Below, one piece after another: positions 1-5,550 of a stretch of DNA of 6,468 nucleotides. A program made the translations under genes and the position numbers. The DNA is taken from contig JAEYTN010000262.1 of NCBI GenBank assembly GCA_023433985.1, positions 1 through 6,468 on the forward strand. The letters run 5' to 3'. Below the pieces are notes generated by a model, which saw only the letters and a list, made by a program, of their open reading frames with translations, had not been told where the DNA came from and ran no database searches. Position 1 is the stretch's first letter; the number at the start of each line of letters is the position of its first letter. Source of the stretch: Pseudomonadota bacterium (lineage in GTDB: Bacteria; Pseudomonadota; Alphaproteobacteria; Rhizobiales; Devosiaceae).

Positions 1-2
1 TC

Positions 3-953
3 GCGTGCGTCCACAACGCTGCCACCGGGCGCGAGACCGAACTGCCGCAGGTGATCGAGAAGTCCGATGCGCCCGGCCAGAAGGTGGTGGTGATCGGCGG
101 CGGGCCGGCCGGTCTCGAGGCGGCCCGTGTGTCTGCCGAACGCGGTCACCAGGTGGTGCTGTTCGAGGCGGCGAGCCGCCTCGGCGGCCAGGTGATCCTC
201 GCTTCCAAGGCCGGCTTCCGGCGCGACATGTTCGGCATCGTCGAGTGGCGCGAACGCGAGCTCAAGCGGCTGGGCGTCGAAGTGCGCACGGACTTCTACG
301 CCGAGGCAGCCGACGTGGAAGCCGAAAACCCGGACATCGTCATTGTGGCGACAGGCGGCCTGCCCGACCTCGACTGGATCGACGGTGCCGAGAACTGCAC
401 CAGTGTATGGGATGTGCTGTCCGATCCCAACCAGGCCAAACAGGACGTGATCGTATTCGACGGCACCGGCCGGCACCCGGCGCCCTCCACGGCAGTCCAT
501 CTCGCCGAGAACGGGCACAAGGTCACCTATGTAGCGCTCGATCCCGACCTCGCTGCGGAAATGGAATATCAGTCGCGCGTGACCTACCGGAAGCGTCTGG
601 CCGAGCTCGAGGTGCCCGTCATCAACGAATACCAGCTGAAGTCGGTGAAGCGGGACGGCCAGGTGCTCAACGCCACCTTCGAGCACCAGCTCACCGGCAA
701 GCTGAAGGTACTGAGCGCCGGCCAGGTGCTCGTCGAGCACGGCACGGTGCCGATGACCGACGTCTATGACGAGTTGCGCGGCAAATCCGTCAACAGCGGC
801 GTCACCGATGTCGAAGCGCTGCTCGCCGTCCGCCGTCAGCCGCGTCCGGACAATGCCGAGGGCTTCGCGCTTTACCGCATCGGCGATGCGGTCACCAGCC
901 GCTCGATCCACGCGGCCATCTACGACGCGCTGCGGCTCTGCGTCACCTTCTGA
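3..953 (+). CDS. TMADH/DgcA-type FMN/4Fe-4S/FAD oxidoreductase, C-terminal part (5' truncated by window)
   Basis: The frame is open from base 3, before any start codon, so this is the last 316 residues of a protein that begins outside the window. The first residues (ACVHNAATGRE) match the segment carrying the fourth cysteine of the 4Fe-4S cluster in trimethylamine dehydrogenase and its old-yellow-enzyme-type relatives; the FMN barrel and the other three cysteines lie upstream. Next comes an FAD/ADP-binding Rossmann fold: GGGPAGLE at residues 32-39, the ribose-binding acid E55 after strand 2, then RLGGQ at 59-63. The closing RIGDA (292-296) and HAAIYDALRLC are typical of the dimethylglycine/stachydrine demethylase (DgcA, StcD) branch. 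By family this cytoplasmic enzyme oxidises an N-methylated or related amine and passes electrons to ETF, which fits the convergent etfBA genes next door. A 2,4-dienoyl-CoA reductase-like role is the main alternative. Substrate not determinable. Confidence 0.88.
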   Translation, partial: ACVHNAATGRETELPQVIEKSDAPGQKVVVIGGGPAGLEAARVSAERGHQVVLFEAASRLGGQVILASKAGFRRDMFGIVEWRERELKRLGVEVRTDFYAEAADVEAENPDIVIVATGGLPDLDWIDGAENCTSVWDVLSDPNQAKQDVIVFDGTGRHPAPSTAVHLAENGHKVTYVALDPDLAAEMEYQSRVTYRKRLAELEVPVINEYQLKSVKRDGQVLNATFEHQLTGKLKVLSAGQVLVEHGTVPMTDVYDELRGKSVNSGVTDVEALLAVRRQPRPDNAEGFALYRIGDAVTSRSIHAAIYDALRLCVTF

Positions 954-971
954 GGGCCGCGATCACAGCCG

Positions 972-1011
972 AAAAAATCGAAGGGGCCGATGCGTGAGCA
1001 CCGGCCCCTTC
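972..1011 (-). terminator. Intrinsic terminator of etfBA
   Basis: A perfect 10-bp GC-rich stem (980-989 with 1002-1011) is followed inward by one A-C mismatch, three more pairs (991-993 with 998-1000) and a GTGA loop of the GNRA type. Six A residues at 972-977 become a T6 run directly after the hairpin when read on the minus strand, so it is a textbook Rho-independent terminator for the etfBA transcript. On the plus strand the hairpin is followed only by CTCCTTGG, so it would end the flavoprotein transcript less well, if at all. Confidence 0.88.
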
Positions 1012-1037
1012 TCCTTGGACGTCTCGGGAGGAGGCGC

Positions 1038-1976
1038 TCAGGTATCGAGTGCGGCGGTCAGGGCCGGAACGATCTCGAACAGGTCGCCCACGAGGCCATA
1101 GTCCGCGACCTTGAAGATCGGGGCGTCGGCATCGCGGTTGATCGCCACGATCACCCGCGAGTCCTTCATGCCGGCCAGATGCTGGACGGCGCCCGAAATG
1201 CCGATCGCGATATAAAGGTCGGGGGCGACGATCTTGCCGGTCTGCCCCACCTGCCAGTCATTGGGGACATAGCCCGCGTCGACCGCGGCGCGCGACGCGC
1301 CAAGCGCCGCCTGCAGCTTGTCGGCCAGCGGCTCGAGGAGGGTGCGGAACTGGTCGCCGGACCCGAGTCCGCGACCGCCGGAGATGACGACGCGGGCTGC
1401 ACCGAGGTCCGGACGGTCCTGCGCGACGGAGGAACTTTCGAGCACGCGGGTCCGCAGGGGGAGGGGAGGGGCCGCGACCGTACGGATTTCCGCCACCGCC
1501 GAACCTTGCTCGGCCGGGGCGAACGATGCCGTCCGCACGGTGATCACAAGCTTCGCATCGGTGCTGGATACCCTCTCCAGCGCGTCGCCGGCATAGATCG
1601 GGCGTTCGAAGGTGGTGGCGTCGATTACCCCGGTGACGCCGGAAATCTGCATCACATCGAGGCGGGCCGCGATGCGGGGGGCGACGTCCTTGCCGGCAGT
1701 GCTGGCCGGCAACACGATCGCGCCGTAGTCGGCCGCGATCGACACGACGGTCGCGGCGACGGCTTCGGCCAGGCGGCCGGCAAGCTCTGGAGCTTCGACC
1801 CGGATGACGGTCGAGGCGCCCGCGAGGGTTGCGGCCTGCGCCGCGGCCGCAGCCGTGTCGTCGCCGGCCACCAGGATTTCGACCGGCTTGCCCAGCGCCT
1901 GGGCCATGGTGAGGGCCCGGGCCGTCGCATCGCTGACGGCACCGGCTTCGTGATCCGCGATCAGAAGGGTCTTCAT
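1038..1976 (-). CDS. etfA: Electron transfer flavoprotein, alpha subunit
   Basis: This 312-residue protein has the usual EtfA length. It forms the FAD-carrying subunit of the soluble ETF heterodimer, which collects electrons from flavoprotein dehydrogenases and passes them to ETF:ubiquinone oxidoreductase. The N-terminal half (about 1-190) is the alpha/beta domain I. The C-terminal half is the FAD domain, with [10 protein letters not shown] (199-208), SRAAVDAG (228-235), QVGQTGK (242-248), GISGAVQH (259-266) and N280 followed by the conserved [20 protein letters not shown] segment. The start ATG (1974-1976) lies 11 nt after the etfB stop, and its Shine-Dalgarno sequence overlaps that stop, so the two subunits are very likely translated together. 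It converges on the TMADH-like gene, a plausible dedicated electron donor. It could also serve acyl-CoA dehydrogenases as a general ETF. No lesion is seen. Confidence 0.97.
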   Translation of the reverse strand: MKTLLIADHEAGAVSDATARALTMAQALGKPVEILVAGDDTAAAAAQAATLAGASTVIRVEAPELAGRLAEAVAATVVSIAADYGAIVLPASTAGKDVAPRIAARLDVMQISGVTGVIDATTFERPIYAGDALERVSSTDAKLVITVRTASFAPAEQGSAVAEIRTVAAPPLPLRTRVLESSSVAQDRPDLGAARVVISGGRGLGSGDQFRTLLEPLADKLQAALGASRAAVDAGYVPNDWQVGQTGKIVAPDLYIAIGISGAVQHLAGMKDSRVIVAINRDADAPIFKVADYGLVGDLFEIVPALTAALDT

Positions 1977-1984
1977 GGTGCTGG

Positions 1985-1989
1985 CTCCT
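1985..1989 (-). promoter_or_regulatory. etfA ribosome binding site overlapping the etfB stop
   Basis: Read on the minus strand, the etfB stop TAG runs into TAGGAG, so AGGAG shares bases with the stop codon. It sits 8 nt before the etfA ATG. This fixes the etfA start and suggests ribosomes finishing etfB reinitiate on etfA. Confidence 0.75.
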
Positions 1990-2737
1990 AGATCACTTTG
2001 GCTTCGTTGCGCAGGCGATCGACCAGCGTATCGACGCTGTCGAGGATGGCGCCCGCCTGCCGCGGCGCGGGCTCGGTCACCCGTACCAGCTTGAGACGCG
2101 GCTCCAGCGTGAGGCCCAGGCTGTCGAGGCTGCGCACATCGAGCGGCTTCTTCTTGGCCTTCATGATGTTGGGCAGCGAGGCGAAGCGGGGTTCGTTGAG
2201 CCGGAGGTCCGTGGTGATCACGGCCGGCAGGTCGAGGGCCAGCCGCTCGAAGCCCGCATCGGTTTCACGCGTCACCTCGACCGTGCCGCTGCCGACAATG
2301 ACCTTGGAGGCAAAAGTCGCCTGCGGCCAGTCGAGGAGGCCGGCCAGCATCGGGCCGGTCTGGGCGCTGTCGTCGTCGATGGCCTGCTTGCCCAGGATGA
2401 CGAGACCCGCGCCTTCCTCGGTGCAGATCGCGGCGAGGATCTTCGCGACCGCGAGCGGCTCCGGTGCCGTCGCGGTTTCGACCAGGATGCCGCGGTCGGC
2501 GCCCATGGCGAGCCCTGTCCGAATCGTATCCTTGGCTTCCGGGGGGCCGATCGATACCAGCACGACTTCGCTCGCGAGGCCGGCTTCCTTGATGCGCAGC
2601 GCCTCTTCGACGGCGATCTCGTCGAACGGGTTCATCGACATCTTGAGCCCGGCCAGTTCGACTCCGCCACCGTCCGCGCGCACCCGCACACGCACATTGG
2701 GGTCGACGACTCTCTTCACGCCCACGAGGATTTTCAC
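1988..2737 (-). CDS. etfB: Electron transfer flavoprotein, beta subunit
   Basis: The 249-residue product has standard EtfB length and is full length. It is the AMP-binding subunit of ETF that docks onto partner dehydrogenases. The N-terminus [19 protein letters not shown] is typical. [16 protein letters not shown] (36-51) and [16 protein letters not shown] (117-132) belong to the nucleotide-binding core. The signature and recognition region runs from about 176 to 198, with [20 protein letters not shown] as in respiratory (non-bifurcating) ETFs. The start codon is GTG at 2735-2737 (initiator Met, although GTG). It is supported by an AGGGGAG nine bases upstream and by the family N-terminus beginning exactly there. 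It is the first gene of an etfB-etfA operon transcribed away from the aminotransferase operon across a shared 172-nt control region. Confidence 0.97.
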   Translation of the reverse strand: MKILVGVKRVVDPNVRVRVRADGGGVELAGLKMSMNPFDEIAVEEALRIKEAGLASEVVLVSIGPPEAKDTIRTGLAMGADRGILVETATAPEPLAVAKILAAICTEEGAGLVILGKQAIDDDSAQTGPMLAGLLDWPQATFASKVIVGSGTVEVTRETDAGFERLALDLPAVITTDLRLNEPRFASLPNIMKAKKKPLDVRSLDSLGLTLEPRLKLVRVTEPAPRQAGAILDSVDTLVDRLRNEAKVI

Positions 2738-2746
2738 GAGCAGCGG

Positions 2747-2753
2747 CTCCCCT
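2747..2753 (-). promoter_or_regulatory. etfB ribosome binding site
   Basis: AGGGGAG on the minus strand, with a 9-nt spacer to the GTG codon. It decides for GTG as the etfB start, since the conserved N-terminus offers no ATG. Confidence 0.75.
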
Positions 2754-2814
2754 ACGTTTCAGTCGTCAGGAGTTTGGCACAGTCCTACAGCACGAAGCTC
2801 CGAACAGGTCGCCG

Positions 2815-2829
2815 ACAACCGCCGATTGT
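2815..2829. promoter_or_regulatory. Candidate 15-bp operator dyad
   Basis: ACAACCGCCGATTGT is an imperfect palindrome around C2822: six of the seven symmetric pairs are complementary. A 15-bp dyad is the size recognised by Lrp/AsnC dimers, and an Lrp/AsnC gene lies in the operon starting 81 nt downstream. It does not match the AT-rich E. coli Lrp consensus, and a dyad of this quality could occur by chance, so binding is inference. Confidence 0.3.
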
Positions 2830-2830
2830 A
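2825..2830 (-). promoter_or_regulatory. Possible -10 hexamer for etfBA
   Basis: The minus strand reads TACAAT, five of six bases of the sigma-70 -10 consensus, in otherwise GC-rich DNA. It would place the etfBA transcript start roughly 80 nt before the GTG. No recognisable -35 stands at the expected spacing, so a regulator-dependent promoter or coincidence are both possible. It overlaps the dyad at 2815-2829, which would suit repression. Confidence 0.25.
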
Positions 2831-2901
2831 CCGAAACCGGGCTGCATCCGGCGCCCATCGGCCGGCACCCGGCTGGTAGCGTGTCGCAAGCATTTATCGG
2901 T

Positions 2902-2905
2902 GGAG
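2902..2905 (+). promoter_or_regulatory. Ribosome binding site of the aminotransferase
   Basis: GGAG four bases before the ATG at 2910, preceded by GGT. It favours this ATG over the in-frame ATG at 2934, which would drop eight residues and lacks a clear site. The spacing is a little short. Confidence 0.55.
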
Positions 2906-2909
2906 CGGC

Positions 2910-4286
2910 ATGCGTTCTAACAGTCTGGTCGAGATGGACCGCAATCATCTCATTCATCCGGTGGCTTCGTGGGTGGGCCACGAGCGTCGCGGCGCCACGA
3001 TCCTGGAGGCGGGCGAGGGGGTCTATCTTCTCGATACCGAAGGCAACCGCGTCCTCGATGGCTTCGCCGGGCTCTGGTGCGTCAATGTCGGCTACGGGCA
3101 GGGCAGCGTCGTCGAAGCTGCGGCCGCGCAGATGCGCAAGCTGCCTTATGCGACCGGCTATTTCAGCTATGCCAGCGAGCCGGCGGTGCGGCTGGCGGCG
3201 CGCCTCGCCGAACTGACGCCGGGCGATCTCAACCACATCTACTTCACGCTGGGCGGCTCGGATGCTGTCGACAGCGCCATCAAGTTCATCCGCTACTACT
3301 GGAACGCCCGTGGGGAGACGCGGCGGGTCAACATGATCGCGCTCGAGCGCGGCTATCATGGCTCGACCACGTCCGGCTCGGGCCTGACCGCGCTGCCGGT
3401 CTTCCACCACAACTTCAACGTGCCCGGCCCCGACCAGCACCACATTCCGTCGCCCTATGCCTACCGTCACCGCACGGGCGTTGCAGCCGACGTCATCGCC
3501 GACTCCGTGGCGGCGCTGCGGGCCAAGGTCGAGGCGCTGGGCGCCGACACCGTGGCGGCCTTCTTCTGCGAGCCGGTGCAGGGTTCGGGCGGCGTAATCG
3601 TGCCGCCCCCGGGCTGGCTCAAGGCGATGCGCGAGGCCTGCCGCGAGCTCGGCATCCTGTTTGTCGCCGACGAGGTGATCACCGGGTTCGGCCGCACCGG
3701 CCAGATGTTCGCCTGCGAGCATGACGGCGTCGCGCCCGACCTGATGACCATGGCCAAGGGCCTCACCTCGGGCTACGCGCCCATGGGCGCCGTCGCGCTT
3801 TCCGACGCGGTCTACCGCACCATTGCCGACGGGGCTCCCGGCAAGATGGCGATCGGCCACGGCTTCACCTATTCGGGCCACCCTGTCAGCGCCGCGGTCG
3901 GCCTCGAGGTCCTGCGGCTCTATACCGATGAGGGCGTGCTCGCGAACGGCCAGCAGTCCGGCCGCTACCTGGGCGAGCGCCTGCGCGAATTCGCCGACCA
4001 TCCGCTCGTGGGCGAGGTCCGCTCGCAGGGCCTGCTGGCAGGTATCGAACTCGTCGCCAACAAGCAGACCAAGGTCCGCCATGCGCCCGAACTCAACCTG
4101 CCGGATCGGCTGGCCGCCGCGGGCTACCGCAACCAGGTGATCTTCCGCGCCTTCGGCGACAACATGATCGGGCTGGCGCCGGCCCTCACCATCACCACCA
4201 GCGAGATCGACCTGCTAGTCGACCGCCTGGCGACTACCCTCGACGAAGTTTTGGAGGAAAAGGAAGTTCGCGATGCGACTGATTGA
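2910..4286 (+). CDS. Class III PLP-dependent omega-aminotransferase
   Basis: A 458-residue cytoplasmic fold-type I enzyme of normal family length. It moves an amino group from an amine or omega-amino acid to a keto acid, usually pyruvate, leaving an aldehyde or ketone. Visible signatures: GLWCVNVGYG (54-63) with the substrate-pocket tryptophan W56; the phosphate loop GGSDAVDSAIKF (115-126); YHG (149-151), whose tyrosine stacks on PLP; D254-E255 in VADEVITGFG, the aspartate pairing with the pyridine nitrogen; Schiff-base lysine K283 in MAKGLTSGYAP; HGFTYSGHP (317-325); and R413 in FRAFGDN, at the site of the mobile arginine that binds alpha-carboxylates. The GGSDAVDS loop, in place of the commoner GSEAND, recalls uncharacterised alphaproteobacterial omega-transaminases whose physiological substrates are unknown (from memory). 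It heads the operon and overlaps the HAD gene by 14 nt. GABA, putrescine or another terminal amine are possible donors. Confidence 0.93.
   Translation: MRSNSLVEMDRNHLIHPVASWVGHERRGATILEAGEGVYLLDTEGNRVLDGFAGLWCVNVGYGQGSVVEAAAAQMRKLPYATGYFSYASEPAVRLAARLAELTPGDLNHIYFTLGGSDAVDSAIKFIRYYWNARGETRRVNMIALERGYHGSTTSGSGLTALPVFHHNFNVPGPDQHHIPSPYAYRHRTGVAADVIADSVAALRAKVEALGADTVAAFFCEPVQGSGGVIVPPPGWLKAMREACRELGILFVADEVITGFGRTGQMFACEHDGVAPDLMTMAKGLTSGYAPMGAVALSDAVYRTIADGAPGKMAIGHGFTYSGHPVSAAVGLEVLRLYTDEGVLANGQQSGRYLGERLREFADHPLVGEVRSQGLLAGIELVANKQTKVRHAPELNLPDRLAAAGYRNQVIFRAFGDNMIGLAPALTITTSEIDLLVDRLATTLDEVLEEKEVRDATD
4253..4266 (+). promoter_or_regulatory. Ribosome binding site of the HAD gene inside the aminotransferase 3' end
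   Basis: A purine-rich stretch, GGAGGAAAAGGAAG, lies in the last codons of the aminotransferase, ending six bases before the ATG at 4273. It contains two overlapping Shine-Dalgarno-like cores, so the HAD protein is probably well translated and coupled to the upstream gene. Confidence 0.7.
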
Positions 4287-4998
4287 TTTCAAGGTTCTGA
4301 CTTTCGATTGCTACGGCACCCTGATCGATTGGGAAGGTGGCATGGTCGCCGCGCTGCAGACCCTCACCGACCGGGTCAAGCAGCCGCTCAGCCGTGACCA
4401 GATCCTCGAGGCGCACGCCCGCCACGAGTCGTTCCAGCAGAAACAGACGCCCGGCCGCCGGTACCGCGACATCCTCGCAACGGTCTATCGTCGCCTGGCC
4501 GAGGAATGGGGCGTCGCCGTCTCGTGGGACGATTGCGTCGAATACGGTCGCAGCGTCGAGAACTGGCCGGCCTTCGAGGACTCTCCCGGCGCGCTGGCCT
4601 ATCTCAAGCGCCACTTCAAGCTGGTGATCCTGTCGAACGTCGACAACGAGACCTTCGCGGGCTCAAACCGCCGCCTGCAGGTAGATTTCGACGGCATCTA
4701 CACCGCCGAGGACGTCGGTTCCTTCAAGCCAGCCGCCGCGAACTTCGAGTACATGCTGGCCAAGCTCAAGGAGCTCGGCTTCGAGAAGGGCGATATCCTG
4801 CACACGGCCGAAAGCATGTTCCACGACCATAAGCCGGCCAACCAGTTCGGCCTCGCTTCGGCCTGGATCTACCGCCGCCACGACAAGCAGGGCTTCGGCG
4901 CTACCATGCCTCCGGGCGAGATGCCCAGCTACAATTTCCGCTTCAACAGCATGGCGGACCTTGTCAAACAGCATCAGGAAGAGCTTCGTTCCAGCTGA
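4273..4998 (+). CDS. HAD-superfamily hydrolase, type II haloacid dehalogenase-like
   Basis: A 241-residue cytoplasmic HAD protein, matching the length of 2-haloacid dehalogenases. Motif I is FDCYGTL with nucleophile D12 and T16. The second motif I position is Y14, not the Asp of HAD phosphatases, as in L-2-haloacid dehalogenases. A helical cap spans about 20-100. Motif II is LSN with S121, motif III FKP with K152, and motif IV ends in D185. Compared with the Pseudomonas L-DEX enzyme as I remember it, the catalytic tyrosine after the lysine is F158, and the Ser-x-Asn before the last aspartate is replaced in AESMFHD (179-185). The dehalogenase core is therefore only partly kept, and true dehalogenation is uncertain. 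It overlaps the aminotransferase by 14 nt and is followed 29 nt later by the Lrp-type gene, so it probably serves the amine pathway in an unknown step or as a clean-up hydrolase. Confidence 0.88.
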   Translation: MRLIDFKVLTFDCYGTLIDWEGGMVAALQTLTDRVKQPLSRDQILEAHARHESFQQKQTPGRRYRDILATVYRRLAEEWGVAVSWDDCVEYGRSVENWPAFEDSPGALAYLKRHFKLVILSNVDNETFAGSNRRLQVDFDGIYTAEDVGSFKPAAANFEYMLAKLKELGFEKGDILHTAESMFHDHKPANQFGLASAWIYRRHDKQGFGATMPPGEMPSYNFRFNSMADLVKQHQEELRSS

Positions 4999-5027
4999 GG
5001 GTTGTGAGTACGCGCACGGAGTAGCCG

Positions 5028-5519
5028 ATGGTATCTCGACCCAAGCTGGATCGGATCGACGTCAACATCCTCGTTCAGCTGATGAACGACGGACGTATGA
5101 GCAATGTCAGTCTCGCCGATGCCGTAGGGTTGTCACCCAGCCCCTGCCTGCAGCGCGTCAAGCGCCTGGAAGCAGCGGGAATCATCAAGGGATACGGGGC
5201 CAACGTCAACATCTCGAGGCTCGTCGAAACCATGACGATCTTCACCGAGGTGACGTTGACCGACCACCGCCGGGAGAACTTCGTCAAGTTCGAGACCAGC
5301 CTGAAGGCCATCAAGGAACTGCAGGAATGTCACCTGGTCAGTGGCGGGTATGACTATCTGCTGCGTTTCATCGTGCGGAGCGTCAGCCACTACCAGGAGC
5401 TGATGGAAGAACTCCTCGAACGCAAGGTCGGGGTCGAGAAGTACTTCAGCTACATCGTGATCAAGTCGCCCATCGTGCGGTCGTCACCGCCCATCCTGGA
5501 CCTGATGCAGGAAGAATGA
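5028..5519 (+). CDS. Lrp/AsnC family transcriptional regulator
   Basis: A 163-residue DNA-binding regulator of normal Lrp/AsnC length. The N-terminal winged helix-turn-helix (about 6-55) opens with LDRIDVNILVQLMNDGRMSN. Its recognition part is SLADAVGLSPSPCLQRVKRL, followed by the wing AGIIKGYGA. The RAM effector-binding/oligomerisation domain covers about 68-150, with the SGGYDYLLRFIV strand (105-116) that shapes the ligand pocket and a closing YFSYIVIKSPI. ATG 5028 has GGAG six bases upstream. It is the last gene of the operon, 29 nt after the HAD gene, and ends inside a terminator stem. Family members sense amino acids or related metabolites and often regulate neighbouring catabolic genes and themselves; here the likely target is the 2738-2909 region. 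Its specific effector cannot be read from sequence. Confidence 0.95.
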   Translation: MVSRPKLDRIDVNILVQLMNDGRMSNVSLADAVGLSPSPCLQRVKRLEAAGIIKGYGANVNISRLVETMTIFTEVTLTDHRRENFVKFETSLKAIKELQECHLVSGGYDYLLRFIVRSVSHYQELMEELLERKVGVEKYFSYIVIKSPIVRSSPPILDLMQEE

Positions 5520-5547
5520 GAAAGGCCCGCCAATGGCGGGCCTTTCT
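5519..5547. terminator. Bidirectional intrinsic terminator between convergent genes
   Basis: A 13-bp perfect stem (5519-5531 with 5535-5547) encloses a 3-nt loop AAT. The outer arms are AGAAAGG and CCTTTCT, so either strand has a T-containing 3' arm; the plus strand continues GTTTC. The final A of the regulator's stop codon is the first base of the stem, and the aldehyde dehydrogenase stop begins three bases after it. One hairpin therefore closes both converging transcripts within a 31-nt gap. Confidence 0.85.
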
Positions 5548-5550
5548 GTT

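Larger units (their letters stand above)
2738..2909. promoter_or_regulatory. Divergent control region between etfBA and the aminotransferase operon
   Basis: These 172 nt separate two divergent operons and must hold the promoters of both unless transcription enters from elsewhere. I find no convincing paired -35/-10 in either direction and no sigma-54 site: the TGGCAC at 2775-2780 lacks a correctly spaced TTGC. Visible elements are a 15-bp dyad at 2815-2829, a TACAAT hexamer on the minus strand overlapping it, and four CCGA tetramers starting at 2800, 2812, 2822 and 2831, roughly one helical turn apart. Open frames crossing this region are antisense shadows. Confidence 0.6.

Noticed and set aside
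51..53. GTG as a real start of a 300-residue stand-alone FAD protein
   Set aside because: The frame is open upstream to base 3 and encodes the conserved CVHNAATGRE segment of the flavoprotein, so this valine codon is internal.
5..769. 254-residue Arg-rich plus-strand frame overlapping the flavoprotein
   Set aside because: Out-of-frame shadow; the other frame carries GGGPAGLE and the conserved flavoprotein C-terminus.
990..1991. 333-residue plus-strand open frame opposite etfA
   Set aside because: Antisense to a clearly conserved etfA; Arg/Gly/His-rich composition with no domain signature, explained by GC-rich codon bias; begins inside the terminator loop.
2774..2790. Sigma-54 promoter at TTGGCACAGTCCTACAG
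   Set aside because: The TGGCAC matches a -24 element, but no TTGC follows at the required distance; the nearest GC is two bases too far.
1998..2879. 293-residue plus-strand open frame opposite etfB
   Set aside because: Ser/Arg-rich shadow frame covering etfB and running into the intergenic region; no family features.
2766..4082. 438-residue minus-strand open frame opposite the aminotransferase
   Set aside because: It is antisense to a full set of aminotransferase motifs, has low-complexity Arg/Ala/Gly composition, and crosses the divergent control region.
4273..4998. Calling the HAD gene a proven 2-haloacid dehalogenase
   Set aside because: Several dehalogenase-specific residues appear replaced and the context is amine catabolism, so only a dehalogenase-like HAD call is supported.
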